This document shows, one piece after another, positions 1 through 7,366 of a stretch of DNA of 64,000 bases. Source of the DNA: JBDHWG01 sp046328525 (GTDB lineage: Bacteria; Chloroflexota; Anaerolineae; Epilineales; JAHCIE01); the NCBI GenBank assembly GCA_046328525.1, contig JAXLWK010000003.1:1488001-1552000 (forward strand). The letters are read 5' to 3'. A program made the position numbers and the translations under genes. Every line of letters starts with the position of its first letter. Position 1 is the first letter of the stretch. Under the pieces are notes generated by a model. That model was not told where the DNA came from and did no database searches. It saw only the letters and a program-made list of their open reading frames with translations.

Positions 1-1
1 C

Positions 2-730
2 GACCGCAGCACGGTCGCCGGCTCGGACCAGTCGCGCGCCTACGTCGCGCCGGCCATTCCGCTGCCCACCGCCACGCCGACGCCGACCGCGACATCCACC
101 GCCACCCGCACACCGACGGCCACCGCCACGCCGACGGCGACGCCGACGCCGCTCACGACAAGCGTCGCCCTGACGCCGCCGCCCAACTCGGCGGGCTACG
201 TCGTGAACAAGTCGCCAAACACGAACTACTTCGTGAACGCGGATGTCTTCGCCGGCTCGGACTTCCGGCCGTCCCGCCCGGTCATCTGGATCGGCGGCAT
301 CCAGTTCGATCTGTCCAGTCTGCCGGCCGGCGCCACCGTCACCGCGGCGCAGCTCCAGCTGACCGGCCGCACCAGCTACAACCTGGACGGCGTCATCGGC
401 ATGCGCTGGCAGGTGCAGATGCTCGACGCCAGCGTGGACGCCGGCTGGACGAGCATCGGCTACATTCAGCTGGCCCAGGCGACTGTTGTCGCCACACTGA
501 CCCCGGACGTGGGCAAGGCGGACATCGGGCCGAATGCGGTCAACGTCTTCACCTTCACACCCGACGGGATGGCGAAGCTGCAAGAGCGGCTCAAGACGAC
601 CGGACGCGTGTCCCTGCGCGTCGTGGCGACTGACGCGCCCTACGGCCTGTGGTCCGTGTTCGGCTGGTACGGTGGTCCGGCCCTGAACAGCGCCGCCACG
701 ACCCCGACGCTGACGCTGACGTATCGGTAG
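2..730 (+). CDS. Secreted/cell-surface protein, C-terminal part (5' end outside window)
   Basis: The reading frame is open from the first base of the window to the TAG at 728-730, so only the C-terminal 242 residues are visible. It begins with a Thr-Pro repeat linker (TATPTPTATSTATRTPT style, about residues 23-58), typical of extracellular spacers. A beta-rich domain follows, with the segment GIQFDLSSLPAGATVTAAQL at 292-351, which resembles DNRLRE/CBM96-type carbohydrate-binding or adhesion domains of bacterial surface proteins. A GTG at 203 could be mistaken for the start, but the frame upstream of it is clearly coding. No catalytic motif is seen. A hairpin repeat (771-797) and a terminator (839-872) follow. 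The domain assignment is from sequence style only. Confidence 0.7.
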   Translation, partial: DRSTVAGSDQSRAYVAPAIPLPTATPTPTATSTATRTPTATATPTATPTPLTTSVALTPPPNSAGYVVNKSPNTNYFVNADVFAGSDFRPSRPVIWIGGIQFDLSSLPAGATVTAAQLQLTGRTSYNLDGVIGMRWQVQMLDASVDAGWTSIGYIQLAQATVVATLTPDVGKADIGPNAVNVFTFTPDGMAKLQERLKTTGRVSLRVVATDAPYGLWSVFGWYGGPALNSAATTPTLTLTYR

Positions 731-770
731 GGGTATGTTACACAAGGTGGCGAGAATGTAGTGGCGGTGG

Positions 771-797
771 TAGGGGCAGGTTTGAAACCTGCCCCTA
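771..797. repeat. REP-like palindrome, TAGGGGCAGG stem
   Basis: Perfect 13-bp inverted repeat (771-783 and 785-797) around a central G, so the tip reads TTGAA. It lies between a stop codon and a terminator. It belongs to the family of short hairpins dispersed through this window (6989, 29930-30107, 39767, 57189). Confidence 0.75.
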
Positions 798-838
798 TCC
801 CAGCGTTAGCGGTACATCGGTAGTCATGTGTTCCACAC

Positions 839-872
839 GCCCACGGCGCACTCGCGGCCCGTGGGCTTTTTT
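839..872 (+). terminator. Rho-independent terminator
   Basis: GCCCACGG (839-846) pairs with CCGTGGGC (859-866) and is followed by six T (867-872). It ends the transcript of the surface-protein gene before the rfaE2-murJ pair. Confidence 0.85.
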
Positions 873-917
873 GCGCCTTGCGCCTCCCGCGCCTAGAATA
901 AGCCGTTGGGAGGCGGC

Positions 918-1403
918 ATGGGACGTGTTCTGTCACTGGAAGAGATGAGCAACGAGCGACAGCGGCTGGCTGCGCAGGGGCGGCGGCTGGTCATGACCAA
1001 CGGCGTCTTCGACCTGCTGCACGTCGGCCACGCGCGCTACCTCGCCCAGGCGCGCAGCCTCGGCGACGCCCTGGTCGTCGCCGTGAACGACGACGCCAGC
1101 GTGCGCCGGCTGAAAGGCCCGTCGCGCCCCATCGTACCCGTGGCCGACCGTGCCGAGCTGGTCGCTGCCCTCGCCGTGGTGGACTACGTTGTGACCTTTG
1201 GTGAGCGGACAGCCGACCGCGTCGTGGAGGCGCTGCGGCCTGATATTTATGTCAAGGGCGGTGACTACGGGCCGGACCGGCCGCCGCCCGAAGCGGCGAC
1301 CGTACACGGCTATGGCGGCGAGGTGCACATTCTGCCGTTCGTCGAGAACCGTTCGACGAGTGAGCTGATCCAGGCCATTCTCGCCACGGCCCCCAGGGAC
1401 TAA
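918..1403 (+). CDS. rfaE2: RfaE2-type adenylyltransferase (D-beta-D-heptose 1-phosphate adenylyltransferase family)
   Basis: This is a 161-residue cytidylyltransferase-like nucleotidyltransferase, matching the stand-alone C-terminal half of HldE. That family transfers AMP from ATP to heptose 1-phosphate to make ADP-heptose. Visible motifs are TNGVFDLLHVGHARYL with the HxGH nucleotide-binding signature (near residue 35), KGGDY, and the ENRSTSELI ending. The ATG at 918 is preferred over the TTG at 906 because GGGAGG lies at 908-913. The stop overlaps the murJ start by one base (TAATG), so the two are probably co-translated. No partner kinase (RfaE1) is in the window. The organism's wall type is unknown here, so the sugar substrate is inferred from family only. 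Confidence 0.85.
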   Translation: MGRVLSLEEMSNERQRLAAQGRRLVMTNGVFDLLHVGHARYLAQARSLGDALVVAVNDDASVRRLKGPSRPIVPVADRAELVAALAVVDYVVTFGERTADRVVEALRPDIYVKGGDYGPDRPPPEAATVHGYGGEVHILPFVENRSTSELIQAILATAPRD

Positions 1404-3055
1404 TGGACATCAACGAGGCCCCCGTTCCCATCAGCGAGCCGCCGGCCGCCGAGGGCTACATCCCGCTCGAAGAGACGCCCGCGCCGACGACGGGCGCGGC
1501 AGCCCCGGCCACCGCCAGCATCGCCACGGGCGCCGCGCTCATCGCCCTCGGCAATGTCGGCAGCCGGCTGCTGGGCATGGTGCGCGAGATGGCGCTGTTC
1601 CGCTACTACGGCGCGTCCGGCATGGTCAGCGCATTCACCGTCGCCGCCCAGGTCCCGCAGCTCCTGTACGACATGCTGATCGGCGGCCTCATCAGCTCGG
1701 CGCTCGTACCGGTCTTCAGCGAGTACGCCGAACGCGGCGAGGACGAGCTGAGCGAAGTCGTCAGCATCGTGCTCAGCATCTCCGCCTTCATCACCATCGT
1801 CGTCGCCATCGCATTGAGCGCGGGCGCGACGGCGGTCGCCACCCTGATCGGCGGCGGTCTGCCGCAAGAGTACCTGGACGCGGCCATCCTCCTGTTGAAG
1901 ATTACCAGCCTGTCCATCGTCTTCCTCGGTCTATCCGGTGTCATCAGCGGCGTCCTGTTCGCCATGCGCCGCTTCGTCCTCCCCGCCTTCGTCGTGATGG
2001 TGTTCAACGCGGCGCTCATTGTGGCGATCGTCGCCAGCGGCGGCAATGCCATCGCCATCGCCGCGTCGGGGCTCGTCATCGGCGCGCTGCTCCAGGTCGT
2101 GCTCCAGCTCCCGGGACTGCGCGGCCTCAAGGTGCGTTTCCGGCTGGACTGGCGACACCCGGCGCTGCGCCGCATCGCCTGGCTCTACCTGCCCATGCTG
2201 CTCGGCATCGCCGTGGCGCAATTCGGCGCGCTCCTCGACCGGCGTCTCGCGTCCGGCGTTCACCCCCAGGCGATTGCATGGATGCGCGCCGCGACGACCC
2301 TCCAGCAGTTCCCCCAGGGCCTGGTCACGACCGCCGTTAGCATGGCGGCCCTGCCGACCCTGTCGCGCCAGGCGCACGACCTGCCGGCGTTTCGGCGCAC
2401 CCTCGGCGTCGCGCTGCGCATGGTGCTGGTGCTCATCGTCCCGATGGTCGTCGCCCTCTTCCTCATGTCGGGACCGACGGTCGCCCTGCTCTTCCAGCGC
2501 GGGCTGTTCCTGCCCGAAGACACAGCGCAAACGGCCCAGGCCCTGCGGGTCTACCTCATCGGCCTGCCCTTCGCGGCGATTGACCTACCCCTGGTGTATG
2601 CGTTCTACGCGCGCAACGACACCCTCACGCCCAACCTCGTCGCCATCCTGGGCGTCATCGCCTACCTCGTCGTCGCCCTGCCGCTCATCGCACCGCTAGG
2701 GTTCATCGGCCTGGTCGCGGCGAACTCGGCCCAGCTCACGTGCCACGCCCTGGTCATGCTCTACCTGGCCCACCGGCGCTTCGACGCCCTACGCGGCCAG
2801 GCGTTCCTCCAGACTTTCCTGAAGCTGGGCATTGCGACCCTGGGCATGGCTGTCGCCGTCATGGCGATCCAGGTCGCCCTCCCCGCGTCGCTGACGGGCG
2901 TCCTGCGCACAGCGGTCGAAGTCGTGGGCGGGGTGATCCTCGGCAGCATTGTCTTCCTGGCGCTCGCCCGTGCGCTTCGGATCGCCGAGCTGGAGACCAT
3001 CGGACGGCGGGTGCTGGAGCGCGTTCGCCCAGGCTTGACCCGACCGTCAAGTTGA
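1403..3055 (+). CDS. murJ: Lipid II flippase MurJ (MviN)
   Basis: A 550-residue polytopic membrane protein of the MurJ/MviN family in the MOP exporter superfamily, which flips lipid II across the cytoplasmic membrane for peptidoglycan synthesis. After a 40-residue polar N-terminus, the region with GNVGSRLLGMVREMALFRYYG matches the conserved first helix and its arginines. About 14 hydrophobic segments follow, with the usual QFPQGLV and FQRGLF motifs in the middle. Length is slightly above the usual 500-530, owing to the N-terminal extension. The start overlaps the rfaE2 stop, so the two form an operon. Confidence 0.92.
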   Translation: MDINEAPVPISEPPAAEGYIPLEETPAPTTGAAAPATASIATGAALIALGNVGSRLLGMVREMALFRYYGASGMVSAFTVAAQVPQLLYDMLIGGLISSALVPVFSEYAERGEDELSEVVSIVLSISAFITIVVAIALSAGATAVATLIGGGLPQEYLDAAILLLKITSLSIVFLGLSGVISGVLFAMRRFVLPAFVVMVFNAALIVAIVASGGNAIAIAASGLVIGALLQVVLQLPGLRGLKVRFRLDWRHPALRRIAWLYLPMLLGIAVAQFGALLDRRLASGVHPQAIAWMRAATTLQQFPQGLVTTAVSMAALPTLSRQAHDLPAFRRTLGVALRMVLVLIVPMVVALFLMSGPTVALLFQRGLFLPEDTAQTAQALRVYLIGLPFAAIDLPLVYAFYARNDTLTPNLVAILGVIAYLVVALPLIAPLGFIGLVAANSAQLTCHALVMLYLAHRRFDALRGQAFLQTFLKLGIATLGMAVAVMAIQVALPASLTGVLRTAVEVVGGVILGSIVFLALARALRIAELETIGRRVLERVRPGLTRPSS

Positions 3056-3063
3056 TGTATATT
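3035..3063 (+). promoter_or_regulatory. Sigma70-type promoter for the 3097 gene
   Basis: TTGACC (3035-3040), 17-nt spacer, TATATT (3058-3063). It lies inside the last codons of murJ and its stop region, 34 nt before the next start codon. Confidence 0.6.
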
Positions 3064-3096
3064 TAGGGCGAATGCCCAATGCAAGGAGTTATGTAA

Positions 3097-3498
3097 ATGG
3101 CAAAGAAGTCTCGCAGCGAGCGCAAGGCTGACACCGCTCGGCAGATGGCAAGCGCGCCCCGAACGCTGCGGTCCACCCCTACGACATCGCCCGGCGACGA
3201 GGAGAGCGAAGGCCGGTCGGCGGCCACGACAGCGGCGGTCGCCACGACAGCGGCGGTCGCCACAGTCGGCGCCACGCGGGTTGTGTCACGCACCGCCGGG
3301 TCGCGCCAGCAGACGGCGCGTCAGTCGAGCCAACTTCGGGCGCAGGCGGACAACACGGGTGCGCGTCTCAGCCCGACCGACATTAGCCGCGAAGATACCT
3401 ACGTGCGGCATGACCTTCGCCAGGTCATCATCCTGGCCGCCGTCCTGTTCGCCATCCTAATCGTCCTGGCATTCGTTCTCCCCCGAGCCTTGGGCTGA
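3097..3498 (+). CDS. Small single-pass membrane protein, unknown function
   Basis: 133 residues: a very basic N-terminus (MAKKSRSERK), a long low-complexity Ser/Thr/Ala/Arg stretch including a short duplicated TTAAVA segment (about residues 45-55), and one C-terminal transmembrane helix (about 112-131, VIILAAVLFAILIVLAFVLP). The topology suggests a tail-anchored protein with a disordered basic cytoplasmic domain. AAGGAG precedes the ATG and a strong terminator follows, so it is monocistronic with its own promoter. I recognise no family. Confidence 0.75.
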   Translation: MAKKSRSERKADTARQMASAPRTLRSTPTTSPGDEESEGRSAATTAAVATTAAVATVGATRVVSRTAGSRQQTARQSSQLRAQADNTGARLSPTDISREDTYVRHDLRQVIILAAVLFAILIVLAFVLPRALG

Positions 3499-3518
3499 CA
3501 TCTCTTCCGTCATCAGCG

Positions 3519-3546
3519 AGCCGGCGCTTGTAAGCGCCGGCTTTTT
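3519..3546 (+). terminator. Rho-independent terminator
   Basis: 11-bp perfect stem AGCCGGCGCTT (3519-3529) / AAGCGCCGGCT (3532-3542) followed by a T tract (3542-3546). Confidence 0.9.
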
Positions 3547-3601
3547 CGTTGCCCTGTCGCCCAGGTTTACAACTTGTACCCGATTTCGTGCGTGAAGAAT
3601 C

Positions 3602-3631
3602 TTTACACACTGGGTCTGACAGACGTATAAT
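3602..3631 (+). promoter_or_regulatory. Promoter upstream of the pseudo-subtilase pair
   Basis: TTTACA (3602-3607), 18-nt spacer, consensus TATAAT (3626-3631). The start codon is 118 nt further on, so the transcript would have a leader of about 110 nt. Confidence 0.6.
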
Positions 3632-3749
3632 AGCTGCAAAGCGTACCCTTTTTGCGTGAACCGGCGTCTATCAGAGTGACGAAAACTTTCACGTGAGCTA
3701 ACCCAGGTTGCCGGACATCCTCATCTGTACTGGTTGAAGAAGGAATACT

Positions 3750-5429
3750 GTGTTCCGCCCCCCCCGCCTGCTCGCGCTCGTAACGATTCTGCTGGCCTGC
3801 GGCGCTCTCGCCCCAGTCGGCAGCGCCTCAGGGCACGCGAGCACCCAGGCCGAGCGGCTGATCGTCTCGTTCAGCGCAGCGGCGAAGCGGACCTCTACCC
3901 TGTCGGCGCTGGCCCAGGCCGGTTACACACCATCCCGCACCCTCGATTGCGCCAATGCCGTCATCGTCTCCGCGCCCGCCGCCGCGCCCCACGCCAGCAT
4001 CCAGGCGCTGGCGGCGCTGGACGGGGTGGTGAGCGTTGAGACGGACGATCCGTTTGTCGTCTCCCGCAGCGCCAGCGCCCTCAAGCCCCTCCCCCGCGCC
4101 TACCCGCGCCCGCTGCCGGGCGCAACGCCCAAGAACGCCCAGCGTCCGAGCGTCCTCCCGGACGATGAATACTTCACCTACCAGTGGAACCTGCAACGGA
4201 TTGACGCGGCGACGGCGTGGGACTACACCACGGGCGCGGCAGACGCCCTCTCCACCGTCGCCATTCTCGATACGGGCGTGGACAGCGATCACCCCGACCT
4301 GGCCGGCCGCGTCTTCACGCAGGCGGGCTACAACTTCGTTGACGACAACACCGATACCAGCGACCGCAGCCCCGTCGGCAGTGGCACGCAGATTGCCGGC
4401 ATCATCGCGGCCACGGCCAACAACGGCGCCGGCATCGCCGGGCTGACCTGGAACGGGCAAATCATCCCGGTCAAGGTTCTGGGCTACGATCCAGAGTACA
4501 ACGGCGATGTCGGCCGCTGGGGCGACGTCATTGCGGGCATCTGTCACGCGGTGACCCACAACGCCCAGGTCATCCATGTCGGCGTCTTTGCGTCGAAGCT
4601 CGACCATGCCACAGCCCTGCGCCGCGCCCTCGACACCGCTGTGGCGTCGGGCGCGGTCATTGTCGCGCCCGGCGGCGACGAGTGGCGCCGCGGCAACCCC
4701 ACCGAGTACCCCGCCGCCTTCGGCAGCGTCATCAGCGTGAGCGCCGTCAACCAGAACGACGAGCGCTGGGCCGAGTCGAGCAGCGGCTCGTACATCGCCC
4801 TCGGCGCACCGGGGGTGGACGTGGTGACGACCGTGCCGATGGCCCTCGTCGCCGACGGCTACGGGCTGGTGACAGGCTCGAATGTCGCGGCCGCCCACGT
4901 CAGCGGCGTGACCCTGCTCATGAAGGCCGTTAACCCGACCCTTACCGCGGCCCAGGTGCGCGACGTGCTGCGCCAATACGCGGATGACATCGGTGTCCCA
5001 GGCGGCGATTTCGCATTCGGAGCGGGCATGGTCAACGCCAGGCGCGCCGTCCTCAACACGCCCCACCTCCTGACCGTCTCGGCGTCCGAGCCGCTGACGT
5101 TCCAGTGGGATGAGACCGGCGGCGACTACCGCCAGCCATCCCTCTCCATCGCCAACACGAACACCAGCGCGCTGACCTGGAAAGCGGTCGCCAACGTAGA
5201 CTGGCTCCAGGTGGCCCCGCCGCAAGGCTCGACGCCGTCCCTGGTCGCCGTGACCCCACTGCCGCCCGGCGACGGCGCGTGCGGTACGCGAACGGCCAGC
5301 ATCACCGCCGAAAGCACCATGCCGCACCAGGCCGACGGCACAAAGGACATACGGGTGCGCGTCTATCTGCCTGAGTGTCCCCCCCTCGCCCGCCACGTCT
5401 ACTTCCCCCTGATTAGCATTGGGCAGTAG
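3750..5429 (+). CDS. Secreted subtilisin-like (S8) protein with degenerate catalytic site
   Basis: 559 residues, GTG start with GAAGAAGGA ahead. Layout: signal peptide (1-30), I9-inhibitor-like propeptide (about 34-100), S8 fold (about 140-435), and a C-terminal BACON-like beta domain ending in RHVYFPLISIGQ. The catalytic Asp is kept (D174 in AILDTGVDSDHPDL). The HGTH box reads SGTQ, so the catalytic His is Ser211. The oxyanion Asn is Gly309 (APGGDE). The GTSMATPH box reads GSNVAAAH, so the nucleophile Ser is Asn378. The fold motifs around these sites are well conserved, so this looks like a maintained pseudoprotease, perhaps a binding or scaffold protein. It lies 36 nt upstream of a second degenerate subtilase. 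Family and substitutions are read directly; the role is inference. Confidence 0.88.
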   Translation: MFRPPRLLALVTILLACGALAPVGSASGHASTQAERLIVSFSAAAKRTSTLSALAQAGYTPSRTLDCANAVIVSAPAAAPHASIQALAALDGVVSVETDDPFVVSRSASALKPLPRAYPRPLPGATPKNAQRPSVLPDDEYFTYQWNLQRIDAATAWDYTTGAADALSTVAILDTGVDSDHPDLAGRVFTQAGYNFVDDNTDTSDRSPVGSGTQIAGIIAATANNGAGIAGLTWNGQIIPVKVLGYDPEYNGDVGRWGDVIAGICHAVTHNAQVIHVGVFASKLDHATALRRALDTAVASGAVIVAPGGDEWRRGNPTEYPAAFGSVISVSAVNQNDERWAESSSGSYIALGAPGVDVVTTVPMALVADGYGLVTGSNVAAAHVSGVTLLMKAVNPTLTAAQVRDVLRQYADDIGVPGGDFAFGAGMVNARRAVLNTPHLLTVSASEPLTFQWDETGGDYRQPSLSIANTNTSALTWKAVANVDWLQVAPPQGSTPSLVAVTPLPPGDGACGTRTASITAESTMPHQADGTKDIRVRVYLPECPPLARHVYFPLISIGQ

Positions 5430-5465
5430 CCAGCCTGTTCACGTCTTCTCGCGGAGAATTCGCCC

Positions 5466-6977
5466 ATGCGTCGCTTCCATGTTCTCGTGTTTCTGGCCGC
5501 CTGCCTCACGGCCGCCGCGGCCGTTGCTTTCGCTGCTCCGCTCCACGCCCTCCCCAACGCCACGCCCAATGACCCGTTGCTGGCGCAGCAGTGGGCGCTG
5601 ACAGACACCTTCGGCATCCACGCCGACAATGCGTGGAACTACACCGTGGGAGCCAACATCTCCGTCGCCGTGCTCGATTCGGGCTTCGACCTGGCGCACC
5701 CTGACCTGGCCGACCGCTGGGTCAGCCCGTACAACTTCCTGGAAAACGGCCCGCCCCAAAACGACGACTGGACGGACACCTGGGGAACCGGCATCGCCGG
5801 CCTCCTCGGCGCGACGGCGAACAACGGCGTGGGCATCGCGGGAACGGCGTGGCGGCCGCGCATCATCCCGCTGCGGGTCATCAGCCGCCGCGTGAGCAAC
5901 GGCTCCCCCAACTACACCAGCCCCTTCACCGCCAATTTCATCGCCCAGGGCCTGGACTACGCCGCCGCCCACGGCGCGCGCATCGCCGTCTTCGGGTTCA
6001 ATATCAACAACCTCAATACCCAGGATCGGAACACGATCCAGCAGGCGATCCAGCGCGTCCAGGACCCCAACCGGGGTCTGCCGATGATTGTCATCGCGCC
6101 GGTCGGCGAGCCGCCGCTGTCCGGCAGCGCCACGCCCTACCCGGCCTCCCTCGACGGGGTCATCGGCGTGACGGCGACGATGACGGATAGCCTCGTCCTC
6201 CAGGTGCGCAGCACCGGCCAGCTCCTCGTGCAGACGGGAACCTTCGTGGACCTGGCCGCGCCGGGCAAAGACCTGCTGACGACGGCGGTGGACGGCAGCC
6301 AGCCACCCCAGAGCACCTACAGCAACGCCCAGGGCGCGGAGTTCGCCGCCGGCCTGGTCGCGGGCGCCGCTGCCCTCGTGCTGTCTGTGGACCCGACCCT
6401 CTCGCCCGCCCAGGTGGAGCAGATTCTGCGCAGCCAGGCCCTCGACCGCGGCGCGCCCGGCGCCGACCCGGTGTATGGCGCGGGGATCGTGGACGCCAGC
6501 GCAGCCGTGCGGGCGACTCGCCACTTCCTGACCCTGAATCCGAACACCCTGACCCTTCCCGCGACGGTCAACGCGACCGCGGCCATCTCGAATCCGTACA
6601 CCCTGGCAGCGTCCTGGCAGCTCGACAACCGCCCGGACTGGCTCACAGTCACCAACCCACAGGATGCCCCGCCTGGCTCCTTCGCCACGGTGACGCTCAA
6701 CCGCATCCCCTCGTGCGCCGAAGCCGCGGCCGGCGCTCTCGTGTTCAGCAGCACACTGCCGCTGTCCTACGGCGCGGTCGAGATCGGCGTCCAGGTGGCG
6801 GGCCTGCCGTGCAGCACACCGCAGCCAACGCCGACAACCACGGCGACGCCGGCCGTCACGCCGACACCGACGATGACGCCGACGATGACGCCGACGGTCA
6901 ACCGCCCCAACCGGCTGTTCTTGCCGGCCCTGGCGCAGCGCTGCAACAGCCTGGCGAGCTGCCCCGAGCCGCACTAA
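5466..6977 (+). CDS. Second secreted subtilisin-like protein with degenerate catalytic site
   Basis: 503 residues, ATG with GCGGAGAA upstream. Signal peptide (1-23), then directly an S8 fold without the propeptide of its neighbour, then a beta domain, a Thr-Pro linker (TPTPTMTPT) and a final segment NRLFLPALAQRC. Asp is kept (D71, AVLDSGFDLAHPDL). The HGTH box is WGTG, so the catalytic His is Trp106. The oxyanion site reads APVGEP. The Ser box is GAEFAAGLVAG, so the nucleophile is Glu292. The substitutions differ from those in the upstream paralogue, so activity was lost independently or the pair diverged after loss. It probably forms a two-gene operon with 3750-5429. Confidence 0.88.
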   Translation: MRRFHVLVFLAACLTAAAAVAFAAPLHALPNATPNDPLLAQQWALTDTFGIHADNAWNYTVGANISVAVLDSGFDLAHPDLADRWVSPYNFLENGPPQNDDWTDTWGTGIAGLLGATANNGVGIAGTAWRPRIIPLRVISRRVSNGSPNYTSPFTANFIAQGLDYAAAHGARIAVFGFNINNLNTQDRNTIQQAIQRVQDPNRGLPMIVIAPVGEPPLSGSATPYPASLDGVIGVTATMTDSLVLQVRSTGQLLVQTGTFVDLAAPGKDLLTTAVDGSQPPQSTYSNAQGAEFAAGLVAGAAALVLSVDPTLSPAQVEQILRSQALDRGAPGADPVYGAGIVDASAAVRATRHFLTLNPNTLTLPATVNATAAISNPYTLAASWQLDNRPDWLTVTNPQDAPPGSFATVTLNRIPSCAEAAAGALVFSSTLPLSYGAVEIGVQVAGLPCSTPQPTPTTTATPAVTPTPTMTPTMTPTVNRPNRLFLPALAQRCNSLASCPEPH

Positions 6978-6988
6978 CGCACAGAACC

Positions 6989-7014
6989 GTAGCGCCGACT
7001 GAAGTCGGCGCTAC
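6989..7014. repeat. REP-like palindrome (CGACTGAAGTCG core)
   Basis: Perfect 12-bp arms, GTAGCGCCGACT (6989-7000) and AGTCGGCGCTAC (7003-7014), around GA. It lies just after the second subtilase and may also act as a transcript-end hairpin. The same core recurs at 35612-35625. Confidence 0.8.
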
Positions 7015-7023
7015 AAAGCTGTA

Positions 7024-7259
7024 CTCTATCTTTGCAGTTTTCGGGTTGGGGTGGTTTGGAGGGGCTTTGCCCCTCCAAGTTCTTCTCTTTTCAGCCCTTG
7101 GTGACGGTCGCGTGCCATTGCGCACGAAAAAAGGGGGAGGATCGCGGGGGCCTGCGGCCCCTTTTGGCGGTTGCCGCGTAGCTCCACTTCGTTGGGCGAT
7201 ATGTGGCAGGCAACCGCCAAAACCCACAGCCCCCGCATAGACAAAGTGCAAAGATAGAG
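7024..7259. mobile_element. MITE-like non-coding element with terminal inverted repeats and target duplication
   Basis: Perfect 13-bp terminal inverted repeats, CTCTATCTTTGCA (7024-7036) and TGCAAAGATAGAG (7247-7259), are flanked by a direct repeat GCTGTA (7018-7023 and 7260-7265; three more bases, CTC, also match). Inside are a GGAGGGGC/GCCCCTCC hairpin (about 7057-7075) and a longer inverted repeat TTTTGGCGGTTGCC (7162-7175) / 7209-7222. No transposase is encoded. Length and structure fit a miniature inverted-repeat transposable element of 236 bp. It fills most of the gap between 6977 and 7367. Confidence 0.7.
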
Positions 7260-7296
7260 GCTGTACTCATTGCAGGCTGAAACCCGTAGACGACTG

Positions 7297-7332
7297 ACGC
7301 GCCCCGACGAGTGGTTGACTCGTGGGGCGCGT
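7297..7332. terminator. Strong intergenic hairpin between converging genes
   Basis: ACGCGCCCC (7297-7305) and ACGAGT (7307-7312) pair with ACTCGT (7318-7323) and GGGGCGCGT (7324-7332), with one bulged G. TTTGTGT follows on the plus strand, so it may stop transcripts leaving the subtilase operon and protect the 3' end of the opposing hydrolase gene. Confidence 0.6.
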
Positions 7333-7366
7333 TTGTGTCGGTGCGCTGTGCCAGATGGGTGGCGGG

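Noticed and set aside
3750..6977. Subtilase genes as decaying pseudogenes
   Set aside because: Both frames are complete, with signal peptides, fold motifs and C-terminal domains intact. Only the active-site residues have changed, which points to repurposing.
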